Source: Sediminicola sp963974715 (GTDB lineage: Bacteria > Bacteroidota > Bacteroidia > Flavobacteriales > Flavobacteriaceae). From it: a DNA stretch of 64,000 nucleotides. Below, one piece after another: positions 24,434 to 33,853 of the stretch; within the stretch, counting starts at the first letter, position 1; each line of letters begins with the position of its first letter. The translations under genes and the position numbers were made by a program. A model generated the notes under the pieces. The model was not told the origin of the DNA. It saw only the letters and a program-made list of their open reading frames with translations, and made no database searches. The stretch is taken from NCBI GenBank assembly GCA_963974715.1, contig CAXBDK010000004.1:248001-312000 (forward strand), in the 5' to 3' direction.

Positions 24434-25519
24434 ATGAAAGAGAAAATCAAGTTGTACGTTAGAGGCATTAGACAAGAAACTGCTGATACCATAACCTTAC
24501 ACTTTTCACAACCAGAACAAAAACTAAATTACACCTCTGGCCAATATCTGACGCTTATTTCGGAAATTAACGGAAAGGAAGTGAGAAGGGCTTACTCCAT
24601 TTGCTCTTCGCCTTATACAGACAATAACTTATCTGTCGCTGTTAAAAGAATCAAAGGCGGAAACATGTCCAATCATCTCCACGAGAATATCGTAGTGGGT
24701 GACGAGCTGTTCGTTTTACCTCCTATGGGAAATTTCACTTTTAAACCTGATAATATTTCCAAACATATTGTACTAATAGGTGGTGGCAGCGGAATCACCC
24801 CGTTATTTTCTATTATCAAATCGGCTCTTGTCAAAGAACCTGACTCTAAGGTATCCCTAATATATGTAAATTCCAGCTTGGAAAGCACGATATATTATGA
24901 GGAGTTGGAACAATGGCATTTCGATTTTTCATCAGGTTTTCGTATCATCCATCATTGGAGTGATGAGATGAAAGAAAAACAACCCCAAAGAAGTTTTTTC
25001 TCAAGTCTTTTTAAAAAATCAAGTCCCAATGCCCACAGGATAGATGCTACACGTCTGCAAACTATTTTTCGCGATTTACATATTTCAAAAGAAAAGAATA
25101 CTGTATTTTATGTTTGCGGACCGCTTCAATTGATGGAGATGGCAGTAAACACTATACGAAAAATAGGATTCTCAAAAGACGTAATACTTAAAGAAAGCTT
25201 TTATACATCCGAGAAAGTAAAAAATGCTTCTACTCATTCAACCCAAGAACACCAAATAAAAATACTTTTCAAAGGAAAAGAGCATCCTGTAAAGGTAAAA
25301 GCGGGTACACCAATTTTATTCGCAGGACTGGAGGCAGGGGTTAACCTTTCTTATTCCTGCCAAAGCGGAAATTGCACAACCTGTGTTGGCAGGTGTGTTT
25401 CAGGGGAAGTAGAAATGTCAACAATAGAAGGACTTACGAACCAACAATTAAATGATGGATATATACTTACCTGTGTAGGATATCCAAAATCTGATGATGT
25501 GGTCATCGAATTTAAATGA
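24434..25519 (+). CDS. Flavin reductase with C-terminal 2Fe-2S ferredoxin domain
   Basis: About 361 residues from the ATG at 24434 (an upstream TTG at 24410 is less likely). Order: FAD-binding barrel with RAYSICSSP (RxYS motif), an NAD(P)-binding domain with HIVLIGGGSGITPLFSII and YVCGPLQLM, and a C-terminal plant-type 2Fe-2S domain with SYSCQSGNCTTCVGRC and a later LTCVGYP, giving four cluster cysteines. This is the layout of phenylacetate-CoA oxygenase reductase/NADH oxidoreductases (PaaE-like). It feeds electrons from NAD(P)H to a partner. No oxygenase is encoded nearby; the DUF4405 membrane protein may be the acceptor, which is inference. Confidence 0.88.
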   Translation: MKEKIKLYVRGIRQETADTITLHFSQPEQKLNYTSGQYLTLISEINGKEVRRAYSICSSPYTDNNLSVAVKRIKGGNMSNHLHENIVVGDELFVLPPMGNFTFKPDNISKHIVLIGGGSGITPLFSIIKSALVKEPDSKVSLIYVNSSLESTIYYEELEQWHFDFSSGFRIIHHWSDEMKEKQPQRSFFSSLFKKSSPNAHRIDATRLQTIFRDLHISKEKNTVFYVCGPLQLMEMAVNTIRKIGFSKDVILKESFYTSEKVKNASTHSTQEHQIKILFKGKEHPVKVKAGTPILFAGLEAGVNLSYSCQSGNCTTCVGRCVSGEVEMSTIEGLTNQQLNDGYILTCVGYPKSDDVVIEFK

Positions 25520-25575
25520 ACATGAACAATATTCTTTTAACACGTGAACGTTGATGAATAATAAACCGTAGAGTT

Positions 25576-25785
25576 ATGATTTCTGTATTTAAAACTTCTG
25601 TATTCACGGAGAACGATATTAACCTGTTAAGGTCAAAGCTAGAAGAACTTCCGCAAACTGAATGGAACTTCGACCTTGAAGACTGCGACAAAATTTTACG
25701 CATTGATGCTCCAACGGAAATATCATTTACAGTTATCGATCTCTTGAAGGGCAAAGGTTTTTACTGCGAAGAACTAGCCGATTAA
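25576..25785 (+). CDS. Small conserved-looking 69-aa protein
   Basis: MISVFKTSVFTENDINLLRSKLEEL, then WNFDLEDCDKILRIDAPTEI and a final helix-rich GKGFYCEELAD. The alternating strand-helix pattern (beta-alpha-beta-beta-alpha-beta) resembles heavy-metal-associated (HMA) folds, but without the CxxC metal motif. It lies 57 bp after the reductase stop in the same direction, so it is probably part of the redox operon. I do not assign a function. Confidence 0.55.
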   Translation: MISVFKTSVFTENDINLLRSKLEELPQTEWNFDLEDCDKILRIDAPTEISFTVIDLLKGKGFYCEELAD

Positions 25786-25997
25786 GATTGACAGGAAATA
25801 GCAACCGCTAGAAAAACAGGGGAAAAGAGACCAAAAGGAACGGATGATAAATACAGTTTAGATTTAAGGTAAACGCAACCTTTGTATAGAACCATAATTA
25901 TTGATAACAGTTTAATATATTTATAGAATGAGGTCTGAACGGCATATTCATCAACCCAAAATAGACACAACAATAACTCATAATGAATTTATAAGGT

Positions 25998-26072
25998 GAG
26001 GGTGTAAACTAAACTCTGTTTGAATGAAATTAATAAATAATCCTATTCAGACAGAGTTTAGTTTACACCCTC
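25998..26072. repeat. 75-bp inverted-repeat element (MITE-like or hairpin)
   Basis: Arms 25998-26019 (GAGGGTGTAAACTAAACTCTGT) and 26051-26072 are perfect 22-bp inverted repeats, extended imperfectly by 6 bp, around a short AT-rich centre. The arm sequence resembles terminal inverted repeats of IS256-type elements (inference from memory). It abuts the stop codon of the DUF932 gene. No transposase is inside and no target duplication was evident. It might be a non-autonomous transposon or a long terminator hairpin. Confidence 0.65.
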
Positions 26073-26073
26073 A

Positions 26074-27108
26074 TCAGTTCATGTTCAGTGCATCCGCTCC
26101 GAACTTCCTGTACGCATCGCACAGTCCAAAGGCCCGATTGGCCCTTCGTTGTGCCGTTCCCCCGAGCAGGGTGGACTTCACCTTGTCGTTTTCGGTTTTA
26201 TAGGACCTTACATTTTGGTAATATCCCGTGATGGCATTGTAGGCCCCGAATACGGTTCCCCTTGTGGTCTCCATGAGCTGGGCATCGCTTGCCATGGCAT
26301 AGGCAAAGGCATCCTCGCAGCAGTTCTTGAAATTGGTGGAAAGGCTATCCCTGTCCCCCTTTTGAAGGGCATCCCACGTTCGGTCATTGGGGCACATGGC
26401 CAGTTCGATCAGTTTCTGAACATGCTTGTCCCCAATCGGGGTCTTTGCCCAATGGTTAAAGATACCGTCCACCTGATCAAAAAACGTATTGGCAAGGCCC
26501 ATGACCTTGTGGGCATCCCTTAACCGCTGTTCCGCATTGGCGGTATGTCTGATCCGGACGATCTGTGTCATATCGGAAAGTGCCGCATTGAGGGTATTTT
26601 GGCACACGATCCGGATCGGGGTAAAGGCCACGGTAATGCTTCCCATCCCGTCATGGGTGTTGGTCAGGAAGATATATTTATCGGTAAGGTCCTCCCCCTT
26701 CCCTACCCTGATATAACCGGGCAGTTTGGCGGTGATGAAGATCCGCTCCCCTTTGCCCAGTGCCCCGGCGGTCTCGTATAGGATCCCATCGCCCCCGCCC
26801 ACGATACCGTCAAAAAAGGAAAAGGCATCGGTATTCTGTACGATGTGGTATTTGTTCCCCACCACCCCAAAGGTCTGGCCGGTATCCGCCCTACGGGTGG
26901 CGAAATGGTCCGGGACGGGATTCTCCCGTTGTTCCCAATGTGTAAACAAGGGCATTTTTTCCACCTGATAGTCCAATCCCGCATAGCGGATGGCCTCGGC
27001 GCTGGTAGGATAATCGGTGACAACTTTTCCCAGACCGTGCCATGCGGTCCGTTGTACGCTGAAAAAGCTGTACGTTCCCGTTCTGTCGTTAAAATTGATG
27101 TTGTGCAT
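26074..27108 (-). CDS. DUF932 phage/plasmid-like protein
   Basis: About 344 residues from the ATG at 27108 (MHNINFNDRTGTYSFF; an upstream in-frame Met at 27162 adds unlikely residues). The family pattern is clear: WHGLGKVVTDYPTSAEAIRYAGLDYQVEK, VVGNKYHIVQNTDAFSFFD, an EKIFITAKLP-like segment (GERIFITAKLPG), TNTHDGMGSI..FTPIRIVCQNTLNAAL and a C-terminal NR(A)F.LCDAYRKFG. DUF932 (TIGR03299) proteins belong to plasmids, phages and conjugative elements; the function is unknown. The gene is much more G+C-rich than its surroundings and lies between a 75-bp inverted repeat and a truncated HxlR gene, so it is probably acquired DNA. Two decayed copies exist at 13695 and 43748. Confidence 0.9.
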   Translation of the reverse strand: MHNINFNDRTGTYSFFSVQRTAWHGLGKVVTDYPTSAEAIRYAGLDYQVEKMPLFTHWEQRENPVPDHFATRRADTGQTFGVVGNKYHIVQNTDAFSFFDGIVGGGDGILYETAGALGKGERIFITAKLPGYIRVGKGEDLTDKYIFLTNTHDGMGSITVAFTPIRIVCQNTLNAALSDMTQIVRIRHTANAEQRLRDAHKVMGLANTFFDQVDGIFNHWAKTPIGDKHVQKLIELAMCPNDRTWDALQKGDRDSLSTNFKNCCEDAFAYAMASDAQLMETTRGTVFGAYNAITGYYQNVRSYKTENDKVKSTLLGGTAQRRANRAFGLCDAYRKFGADALNMN

Positions 27109-27164
27109 TTTGTAAAGATTAAAGGTTAAACAGTGAATACTTCCCCGAACGGGGCGTTCCATGC

Positions 27165-27400
27165 CCGCCCGTTATCGTAAAGCGCCGCACCCTCCCTAGG
27201 GCCACCGCTTTTTTTTGCCCTGAAAAGGACAAATGAACGGTCGCTTCCCCCGGCGATATCGGCGCACGGTGGGCATAAGTCCCAAAGGGTGGCACCGCCG
27301 GGGCGGGGCCATTAAGCGCCCAGCGTCCGACGGGATCGCCGTTCCTTCACCGCTCATTTGTTCCTTCGGGGCAAAAATTCCCCGCCAATGAACATGTCGA
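27165..27400. other. G+C-rich non-coding leader of the DUF932 gene
   Basis: About 230 bp of unusually G+C-rich, hairpin-rich sequence upstream of DUF932, with self-complementary blocks such as CCCCGAACGGGG near 27142 and CGGGGC...CCCCG near 27368-27384. It contains no convincing reading frame. It may be a structured 5' region, a regulatory RNA or an origin of the source element. Confidence 0.35.
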
Positions 27401-27410
27401 AGCTATACGA

Positions 27411-27675
27411 TGATTAGGGGAATTGATGAAATGTCGGGGAAGTATCCAAAGCTTCACGCAGGTTACTTGATGCACAATTAAAACAGTTGGTCGATCATGG
27501 AATTTTAGAAAAGACCTCTTATGATCAGCGTCCCTCAAGAGTAGAATACAACCTTACTTCCCTAGGTAGAAGTTTACTACCCGTAATTGCAGTTACTGCG
27601 GAATGGGGAGAGTCCCACCGTAAAGAATTGGAACCTGTCCTTCAAACGCAAGCGCATGTTAAAAGGAAAATTTAA
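27411..27675 (+). pseudogene. HxlR-type regulator, C-terminal fragment with frameshift
   Basis: From about 27445 the frame reads VSKASRRLLDAQLKQLVDHGILEK, then YDQRPSRVEYNLTSLGRSLLPVI and AEWGESHRKELEPVL to TAA at 27673: the recognition helix, wing and last helix of an HxlR protein. A preceding piece (RGIDEMSGKYPK, about 27411-27450) is in another frame. The Cys-containing N-terminus and first helices are missing, replaced by the DUF932 region. It is probably a gene destroyed by insertion of that element. The following 27676-28115 has no recognisable gene. Confidence 0.65.
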
Positions 27676-28115
27676 AACTAAAAAATCATGCAAATTTAAG
27701 TATAAGTCGTTTACTACATAATTCTGGTAAAATCCGTTATAGTCCTTTTTCAGCAATGTCAGTTCTTAAAAAGCAATTGACTTAGGTCGAATTTTACTTC
27801 GATAATTCAAACGATTCTTCATAATTTCTAGAATCAATTACTCTATCGTAAATTGCTTTTAGCAAACCTTAGTGGCTACTGTAAACTTGGGGTTTTGGGA
27901 TTTCAAAAATTAGCAGGAATACGATATTGGCTATCGAGGAAAAATTACAACCTAAAACATTTCCACTTTATATAAAGAATCTATTCAATTTGAAAACAGC
28001 ATTTTAATAGTGGGCAAATGGTATTGTCAGTGGTTCCCATTGCCCTGACTTCAAAGATATTTCCGATGCGCAAAATCTACTTCTTTAAAATCGGTTTAAT
28101 TTTCAACTAAATAAA

Positions 28116-30188
28116 CTATTCCTTAATTTTAATAAATTTAAGATTTCGAATACCTACCTTGTCCATTGCGAACACCACATTTTCAATTGTAAGGCCCTCC
28201 CTGTAAGATACCATAGTATTCTGTCCGGCTATTTCAACATCTATGATAGACCCATTTATTTTAGGACTGTTTTTCACCAATACCTTCACTGGAAATGTTC
28301 TGTTAAGGCCGGTCAAGTTTTCAATCTTATAGTTGCCCACACTTTGTGGCGCTCCACCTTCCCTTAGAGATTTCTCCGGTTCAGAAAAAGACTCTTCGGA
28401 GGGCTTGCTGTACTGGGCGGTCAATGTGGCCAGATCCAATTGAAAATTACAGCCCTTTCCAATTTTATCCTTCTCTGACGAAAAAAATGATAATGAGAGC
28501 TGACCGTCCTTTATTTTATTTTGCACTACCTCAAAACTGAGGATAAACGAGCTATCTTCTAATTGGAATACGGTTTCTTCCTTAATTTCCTTGGCCAATA
28601 GTTTAATGTCCAAAGGAACAGGGGTCAACTCCTTCATCCACTTCGTCCCAACGACACCGTTCTTATGCTGTATAAGCTCATGTACCAAAAAGGTACCTCC
28701 CCATCCGCCAATTGGAATCCAGCCGGCCATCAGATAGCGTCCATTATTGATCCGGGATATGGCTGGGACGTTCATCCCGTTATAAAAATCCTTTCCTGTG
28801 GCGACAACATCTTCCCATTGGCTATCCGGTGAGTTGATTGGACGTTTCCATAGATTCACAAAGCCACCTATAATATATTCATATTTGCCCCATTCAAAAT
28901 AAAAAGTACAGTCGCCACCAAGGGGAAACTCGGGATCTGTGGCGTGCCAGCCACTGTCAAGGGACTCGGACTCCCAGGTGCCCTTGGAACGATAATTGGC
29001 CATCATTTTCAATTCTCCGGAATCGGTGGTGAACACACTGGGGTTTTCGCTATAATGGAACAGCACACCGCTTTTTTTGAATTCACTTACGTTATCTTGA
29101 CTTAGGGAGTAGGTTGACCCGGAAGGAAAGGCTTCTTGGAGATCAAAACGGAAATCACCGGTCTTGCCGTTCCTCTTATAATACTCAATTTGACGCGACG
29201 ACATCGTTAAGGAGTCGGGATAGATTCTGGAGGTATGGAGCCCATAAGAAATATAAAGGCTGTCCTTAAGGACAAAGGGGGTTCCGGTTCCAATGGTCTC
29301 CCACTGTTCGTCTATTGGCACAGCGGCCTCGTGTTCCGTCCAATTTATAAAATCGGTGGTCGAAATATGTTCAAAGTAATGTCCTCCGACCCCAAATTTA
29401 CTTTTATGGTGCCTTCGATCAAAAAGATAAAAAACATGATATCTGCCATTGTGAAAAATGGTCGCAACATCACCTACCCAGGCATTATGTCCTTTTGGTG
29501 TCCAGTATTGCACTTCCGGCCTTGGCTGATTATCCTCGGTTGTATTTCTCTGGGCCTTTAGGGAGGGGAAAAATATCTTTGCCTCTTCCACAAAAGCAGT
29601 GTCTATTTCCCACTCATGATGACGTTCCCATCTTGGATATCCAATTGGAAAATCGTTATCAAAAAGTTCCCCATCAACATACAAGGTCCATTTAGGCCCA
29701 TCGAAGTTCAAAATTACTTCATGCTTTCCTATTGGGTTTTTAAGTATTGCAATAGGTAGGCCAATACGCATTTCTTGCATAAAGGGTTTCTGTACCTCCG
29801 ATTGTAAGGCAATGGTCGCTTCCAAAACGGGCAACGATCCATCTTCCATTTTAAATGCGCGATAATTCTGTCCATCCCCTTCTTCGGGATCCACCATTAG
29901 TAGCGCAACGTTCAATACTCCCGGAATCGTTAGGAGTGACCGCTTTCCGTTAAATTCTTGAATGTCTACCGTAAATCTGACAGCAAAGCCATCTTTTGCC
30001 TGGCCGATGGGTCGAAAGGATCCAATTGAAGCGTTTTTGTCCAATTTGCCACTATCGGAAACGTTATTCCCAAAACTAAAGGAGGGGCTCAATAAATGGA
30101 TGTTGCCCGACTTTCCTTGTTGTGGCTTTTGGCCGGTCGATATAATGGTGAATAATAAAAATAAAAGTCTCACTCTCATGAATTTCAT
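28116..30188 (-). CDS. GH32-like protein with altered catalytic motifs
   Basis: About 690 residues from ATG 30188 (signal peptide MKFMRVRLLFLLFTIISTG). The N-terminal ~200 residues look like a concanavalin-type/LamG domain (LYVDGELFDNDF). The GH32 five-bladed propeller follows: WTPKGHNAWVGDVATIFHNGRYHVFYLFDRRHHKS aligns with the WMNDPNG start, the nucleophile Asp being retained in VGD. Where active GH32 enzymes have RDP this protein has SENPSVF, and the EC acid/base motif is replaced by GGDCTFYF. The C-terminal beta-sandwich is present. It may have a different substrate or be a binding protein. It is the last gene of the fructan locus, separated from the permease by a hairpin. Confidence 0.78.
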   Translation of the reverse strand: MKFMRVRLLFLLFTIISTGQKPQQGKSGNIHLLSPSFSFGNNVSDSGKLDKNASIGSFRPIGQAKDGFAVRFTVDIQEFNGKRSLLTIPGVLNVALLMVDPEEGDGQNYRAFKMEDGSLPVLEATIALQSEVQKPFMQEMRIGLPIAILKNPIGKHEVILNFDGPKWTLYVDGELFDNDFPIGYPRWERHHEWEIDTAFVEEAKIFFPSLKAQRNTTEDNQPRPEVQYWTPKGHNAWVGDVATIFHNGRYHVFYLFDRRHHKSKFGVGGHYFEHISTTDFINWTEHEAAVPIDEQWETIGTGTPFVLKDSLYISYGLHTSRIYPDSLTMSSRQIEYYKRNGKTGDFRFDLQEAFPSGSTYSLSQDNVSEFKKSGVLFHYSENPSVFTTDSGELKMMANYRSKGTWESESLDSGWHATDPEFPLGGDCTFYFEWGKYEYIIGGFVNLWKRPINSPDSQWEDVVATGKDFYNGMNVPAISRINNGRYLMAGWIPIGGWGGTFLVHELIQHKNGVVGTKWMKELTPVPLDIKLLAKEIKEETVFQLEDSSFILSFEVVQNKIKDGQLSLSFFSSEKDKIGKGCNFQLDLATLTAQYSKPSEESFSEPEKSLREGGAPQSVGNYKIENLTGLNRTFPVKVLVKNSPKINGSIIDVEIAGQNTMVSYREGLTIENVVFAMDKVGIRNLKFIKIKE

Positions 30189-30286
30189 ATTAATCGGTTT
30201 AAAAATTCTGTAACACTCTATTGTGTAATAATTATTTCCCTCGGAAATTATCACTTGGCATTTTGGGCAGTAGAAAATTTTGGAAA

Positions 30287-30316
30287 GATTGCCAGGTCCA
30301 AAAAAACCTGGCAATC
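30287..30316 (-). terminator. Hairpin between permease and third GH32 gene
   Basis: GATTGCCAGGT (30287-30297) and ACCTGGCAATC (30306-30316) form a perfect 11-bp stem with an A/T loop. On the minus strand the following sequence is T-rich (TTTCCAAAATTTT). It may end most transcripts after the permease or protect the upstream mRNA; the GH32 gene then needs read-through or its own promoter. Confidence 0.6.
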
Positions 30317-30363
30317 GACCAACCTAACTAAACATACTACTCAATAACAAATTTCCTGTTTTC

Positions 30364-31779
30364 TTACATTCTTAAATTGGGATCTTTTGGATAATCAAGG
30401 GGACCATCATCGTTTTTAGCGCCTAGTTGAAGCTCTATGGATTCAAGGGGAACACCATTGGTCTCTATAAAAAGAAAATAGACTACGAAAAATTGAAGGA
30501 TCATCATCGCTCCACCAAATAAAAATGGTATGGCATATCCAATTTCCGATATAGAAGTAACCGTTGGATACACGGTCGCCGCTATGGCACATAATCCCCA
30601 ATGTGTAAAACTTCCCAACGCCATGCCCTTGCTTCTGACACTGTTGGGGAATATTTCACTGATATACACCCATATTACCGCACCTTGCGAGAAGGAAAAG
30701 AACAGAATGAACATGGCCAAGCTCCAAGGAAACAGTTCAATCAATTCCCTTGTCCAGGCTATGTAGCCGCACAGTGCAAGGGGAAGCGCCGATCCCCATG
30801 ATCCAATTAAGAGCAATTTCTTTCGGCCTAGTTTATCAATGGTGAAAATAGCGACGGTTACCGCAACTACATTGGCAACCCCGATGATAATTGGCTGGAA
30901 CTTACCTCCGAATGTCGCCCCTATCTCCCCCAAAGTATCGTTCAGGTAATACAGATAACCATTGATAAAGGAAAGCTGATTAAATGCCGCAATGGAAATA
31001 CCCAAAAAAATGGGGTATGCATATTTTTTTTGAAACAGACGTTCTTTGGCGTATTTTGAATTTTTCTTTAATGACATCTGAATTTCCATCAAGGCATCAT
31101 CCAGTCGTAACTCCCCTATCTTCAGCAGAACTTTTTTTGCTTCTCCATCCTTTCCTTTGGAAATAAGCCATCTTGGACTTTGGGGAATCGTAAATAACAT
31201 CAAAACAAAGAAAAGCGCAGGAATACATTCTGCTGCGAACATTACTCGCCACTGCATATCGAGCACGTCCAAGTTCATTAATTCGATCAAAGAGTTTGAC
31301 AGGTAGGCCACTAAAATACCCACACAAATATTGAACTGGAAGAGTATAACCAGACGTCCCCGTATTTTTGCCGGTGAAATCTCAGCAATATAGATGGGAG
31401 CGATTACCGAAGCACCGCCGACACCGATCCCACCTATGAAACGTGCTATTGAAAGCGACCAAAAATCCCATGCCAGTGCACATCCCAAGGCGGAAATGAA
31501 GAACAGGGCCCCCAATATTTTCAGGTAGTTTCGCCTGCCCAGGAAATCCCCTGGTCTTGAACTGAGCAATGTTCCAAGAATTGTTCCCAGTAATGCGGAT
31601 GATACCACAAAACCTATTGCCCAGTCGGATAATTGAAAAAGGTTTTTCAACGATGTGGTGGTTCCCGCTATTACAGCTGTATCAAATCCAAAAAGTAATC
31701 CACCGAGCGATGAAACGATGGCGGCACGGACCAAAGTACCGGTCAGCTTGTAATCTTTATTCTGTATTTCCTTTAACAT
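30364..31779 (-). CDS. Sugar-porter MFS permease (fructose/hexose type)
   Basis: A 471-residue 12-helix major facilitator protein of the sugar porter family. Signatures: RAAIVSSLGGLLFGFDTAVIAG (helix 1), GRR after helix 2 (DFLGRRNYLK), RFIGGIGVGGASVIAPIYIAEISPAKIRGRL (the GGxGVG...PxYxxExxPxxxRG signature), PQSPRWLISKGK at the central loop, DKLGRKKLLL and a late SEIFPNSVRSKGMA. It imports hexose across the inner membrane, here probably fructose or short fructans released by the GH32 enzymes. It lies 316 bp downstream of SusD, on the same strand. Confidence 0.9.
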   Translation of the reverse strand: MLKEIQNKDYKLTGTLVRAAIVSSLGGLLFGFDTAVIAGTTTSLKNLFQLSDWAIGFVVSSALLGTILGTLLSSRPGDFLGRRNYLKILGALFFISALGCALAWDFWSLSIARFIGGIGVGGASVIAPIYIAEISPAKIRGRLVILFQFNICVGILVAYLSNSLIELMNLDVLDMQWRVMFAAECIPALFFVLMLFTIPQSPRWLISKGKDGEAKKVLLKIGELRLDDALMEIQMSLKKNSKYAKERLFQKKYAYPIFLGISIAAFNQLSFINGYLYYLNDTLGEIGATFGGKFQPIIIGVANVVAVTVAIFTIDKLGRKKLLLIGSWGSALPLALCGYIAWTRELIELFPWSLAMFILFFSFSQGAVIWVYISEIFPNSVRSKGMALGSFTHWGLCAIAATVYPTVTSISEIGYAIPFLFGGAMMILQFFVVYFLFIETNGVPLESIELQLGAKNDDGPLDYPKDPNLRM

Positions 31780-32095
31780 TCTTTATTTAGTGCTTTATTT
31801 ATGATCTTAACAACCAGTCATTGGTTCGGTTTGCTTTTTTAGAAGGTAATCTTCATTTGAGGTGCCGACATTCAAACCCCTGAACTTGTACACCTTCATC
31901 CTCTACCAAATTGAAGATAAGACGTTTTAACTATTCCATTTACATGGTCCCCCATAAATGTTCAATCTGACAATATTAAAACGAACGAACGCAATTTCGC
32001 CCTTGTGAACCAGTTATTTTCCGATCGGAACAAAATGGTCCTCTGTGGGTAATGGTGACAAACTTAGAGCAGGAAATTAAAGGATTTAGTTTACA

Positions 32096-33826
32096 TTACC
32101 ATCCGGGGTTTTGTTTGTACAATCCCTTAACATAACTTATCTGCTGTTGGGGAATGGGAAAATATTCATCCCTGTTCTTGGTAAAATGAGCATCCTGTAA
32201 ATAGGTTCGGCGACTTTTTTCAACATCAAAATAAGCGTTCATATATTCGGCGGCTATACCCCAACGAACCAGATCATAAAACCATTTTCCTTCCGTAGCA
32301 AACTCCAGCTGGCGTTCCCACTGTAATGCCTGAAAAGCAAAATCAGGGGACCAGGCCGGACAGTTCACCCCCGGTTCATACGGTGCAACATCGAAGATTC
32401 CCGTGGGGTTACCGTCCGCAAATTTCAACCTTTCCGTGCTATTGGCTGCCCTTGTCCTTATTTGATTGATCAAAGATAGGGCTTCATCTAAGTTTGTATT
32501 AAGTTGAATCAAGGCCTCTGCCCTCCATAACATTACTTCATCCAAGCGGATTACATCCCAATTCAGTCCACTTCCCATAAAGGGATTTGTCTTTCTAAAA
32601 CTCGGACTATCAGGAAGTACCAATAATTTTTGGCTCATGGAATAACCATAGACTTCAGGAGATCTCACCCAACTTTGCGCCATTACAAAGTCTGGGTCAT
32701 ATTTCCATGGCATTTCGGGAACACAGGCTGAATGCAGTAATCGTGGATCCATCGGCGTAGTTGCGAACGCTTCCTTGGTGGTCAACATGACACCGGAATT
32801 AAAATTATCAAAATCCGGTACCCCACCAACTGTTTTAAAGCGGTTCATAACGTTGACCGTGGGCTGGAGAAAACCACAGCAACCATATTCAGGATTGACC
32901 GGGGAGACCAACCAAGCATTGACCCTACCTATGGGCGAATTGTCGTTATTTGCCGAATGTTGGATTGCCCAGATGGACTCTTGGCCGTTCTCATATTCCC
33001 ATAGGAAATTCTGGGCATAGTCCGGAAACAGGCTTCTGCCCGAATTATCGATAACATCCTTACATAAACTTGCTACCTCGGTCAGCTTTTCCGTGTTAAT
33101 GTTGATCACGTTATTGTTTGCATCCTGCTCATAAGCGGAAAACAGTAGAACTTTTGCCAAATAAGATTCACTGGCATATTTTGTGGGACGTCCCACTTCC
33201 TCTTGGGATTCGGGAAGGTTTGCAACACCAAAACGGAAATCATCGATGATTTTGTCCCAAAGTTCCTGATCGGACAATTCGTCGTTACTTACTTTATCAT
33301 ATTGATCTTCAGGTGTATTTTCGTCTATGTAAGGAAAAAATTTAAAGTTCAGTTTCATATACATGTACATATGCCCCCGTAAAAACCGTAGTTCCGCTAT
33401 ACGGTCGGTCCTTACCGGATACTCTGCATCGGTCAGTTGCTGCACCCTACGTAGGGCATCATGGATGCGGCCAACCGCTACATAATGTACCCACCATAGG
33501 TTATCAAGATCTCCCGTCGTAGTAGGTTGCATGAAGGTAAAAGTTTCCCAAAGATTCCTTTCGGCGTTATCATTGGTTCCCGAGCCACCTTTATAGGCCT
33601 CTCCACCCCGAACCGAACCTTCTTCGTAGGGCATGCCCATTTGTTTGTTAAAGTGGTTCTGCCCACAAAATGAATAAGCGGCGTTTACCATTTGCTCCAC
33701 CTTATCCGCGGTAATGAGATCGATATCCGAGACCGCCCCTTGTGGTACTTGGTCCAGCTCGGCTTCACAAGCGGAGATAAACAGTGCCAAAAAAACACAT
33801 TTACCGATTAATTTTAAATATTTCAT
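32096..33826 (-). CDS. SusD-family glycan-binding lipoprotein
   Basis: A 576-residue RagB/SusD protein. The N-terminus is a lipoprotein signal (ALFISAC, Cys about 20) followed by acidic residues EAELDQVPQG that fit surface export. Conserved features: an early TPR-like helical part (NAAYSFCGQNHF, RIAELRFLRGHMYMYMKLNFKFFPYI) and a late EVMLWRAEALIQLN followed by NQIRTRAA and LQWERQLEFATEGKWFYDLVRWG, ending NRDEYFPIPQQQISY. It caps the adjacent SusC transporter (28 bp upstream in transcription). In fructan loci SusD binds levan or inulin chains. Confidence 0.93.
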   Translation of the reverse strand: MKYLKLIGKCVFLALFISACEAELDQVPQGAVSDIDLITADKVEQMVNAAYSFCGQNHFNKQMGMPYEEGSVRGGEAYKGGSGTNDNAERNLWETFTFMQPTTTGDLDNLWWVHYVAVGRIHDALRRVQQLTDAEYPVRTDRIAELRFLRGHMYMYMKLNFKFFPYIDENTPEDQYDKVSNDELSDQELWDKIIDDFRFGVANLPESQEEVGRPTKYASESYLAKVLLFSAYEQDANNNVININTEKLTEVASLCKDVIDNSGRSLFPDYAQNFLWEYENGQESIWAIQHSANNDNSPIGRVNAWLVSPVNPEYGCCGFLQPTVNVMNRFKTVGGVPDFDNFNSGVMLTTKEAFATTPMDPRLLHSACVPEMPWKYDPDFVMAQSWVRSPEVYGYSMSQKLLVLPDSPSFRKTNPFMGSGLNWDVIRLDEVMLWRAEALIQLNTNLDEALSLINQIRTRAANSTERLKFADGNPTGIFDVAPYEPGVNCPAWSPDFAFQALQWERQLEFATEGKWFYDLVRWGIAAEYMNAYFDVEKSRRTYLQDAHFTKNRDEYFPIPQQQISYVKGLYKQNPGW

Positions 33827-33853
33827 ATCAAGTAGTTTTTTAAGGTTGATGGA

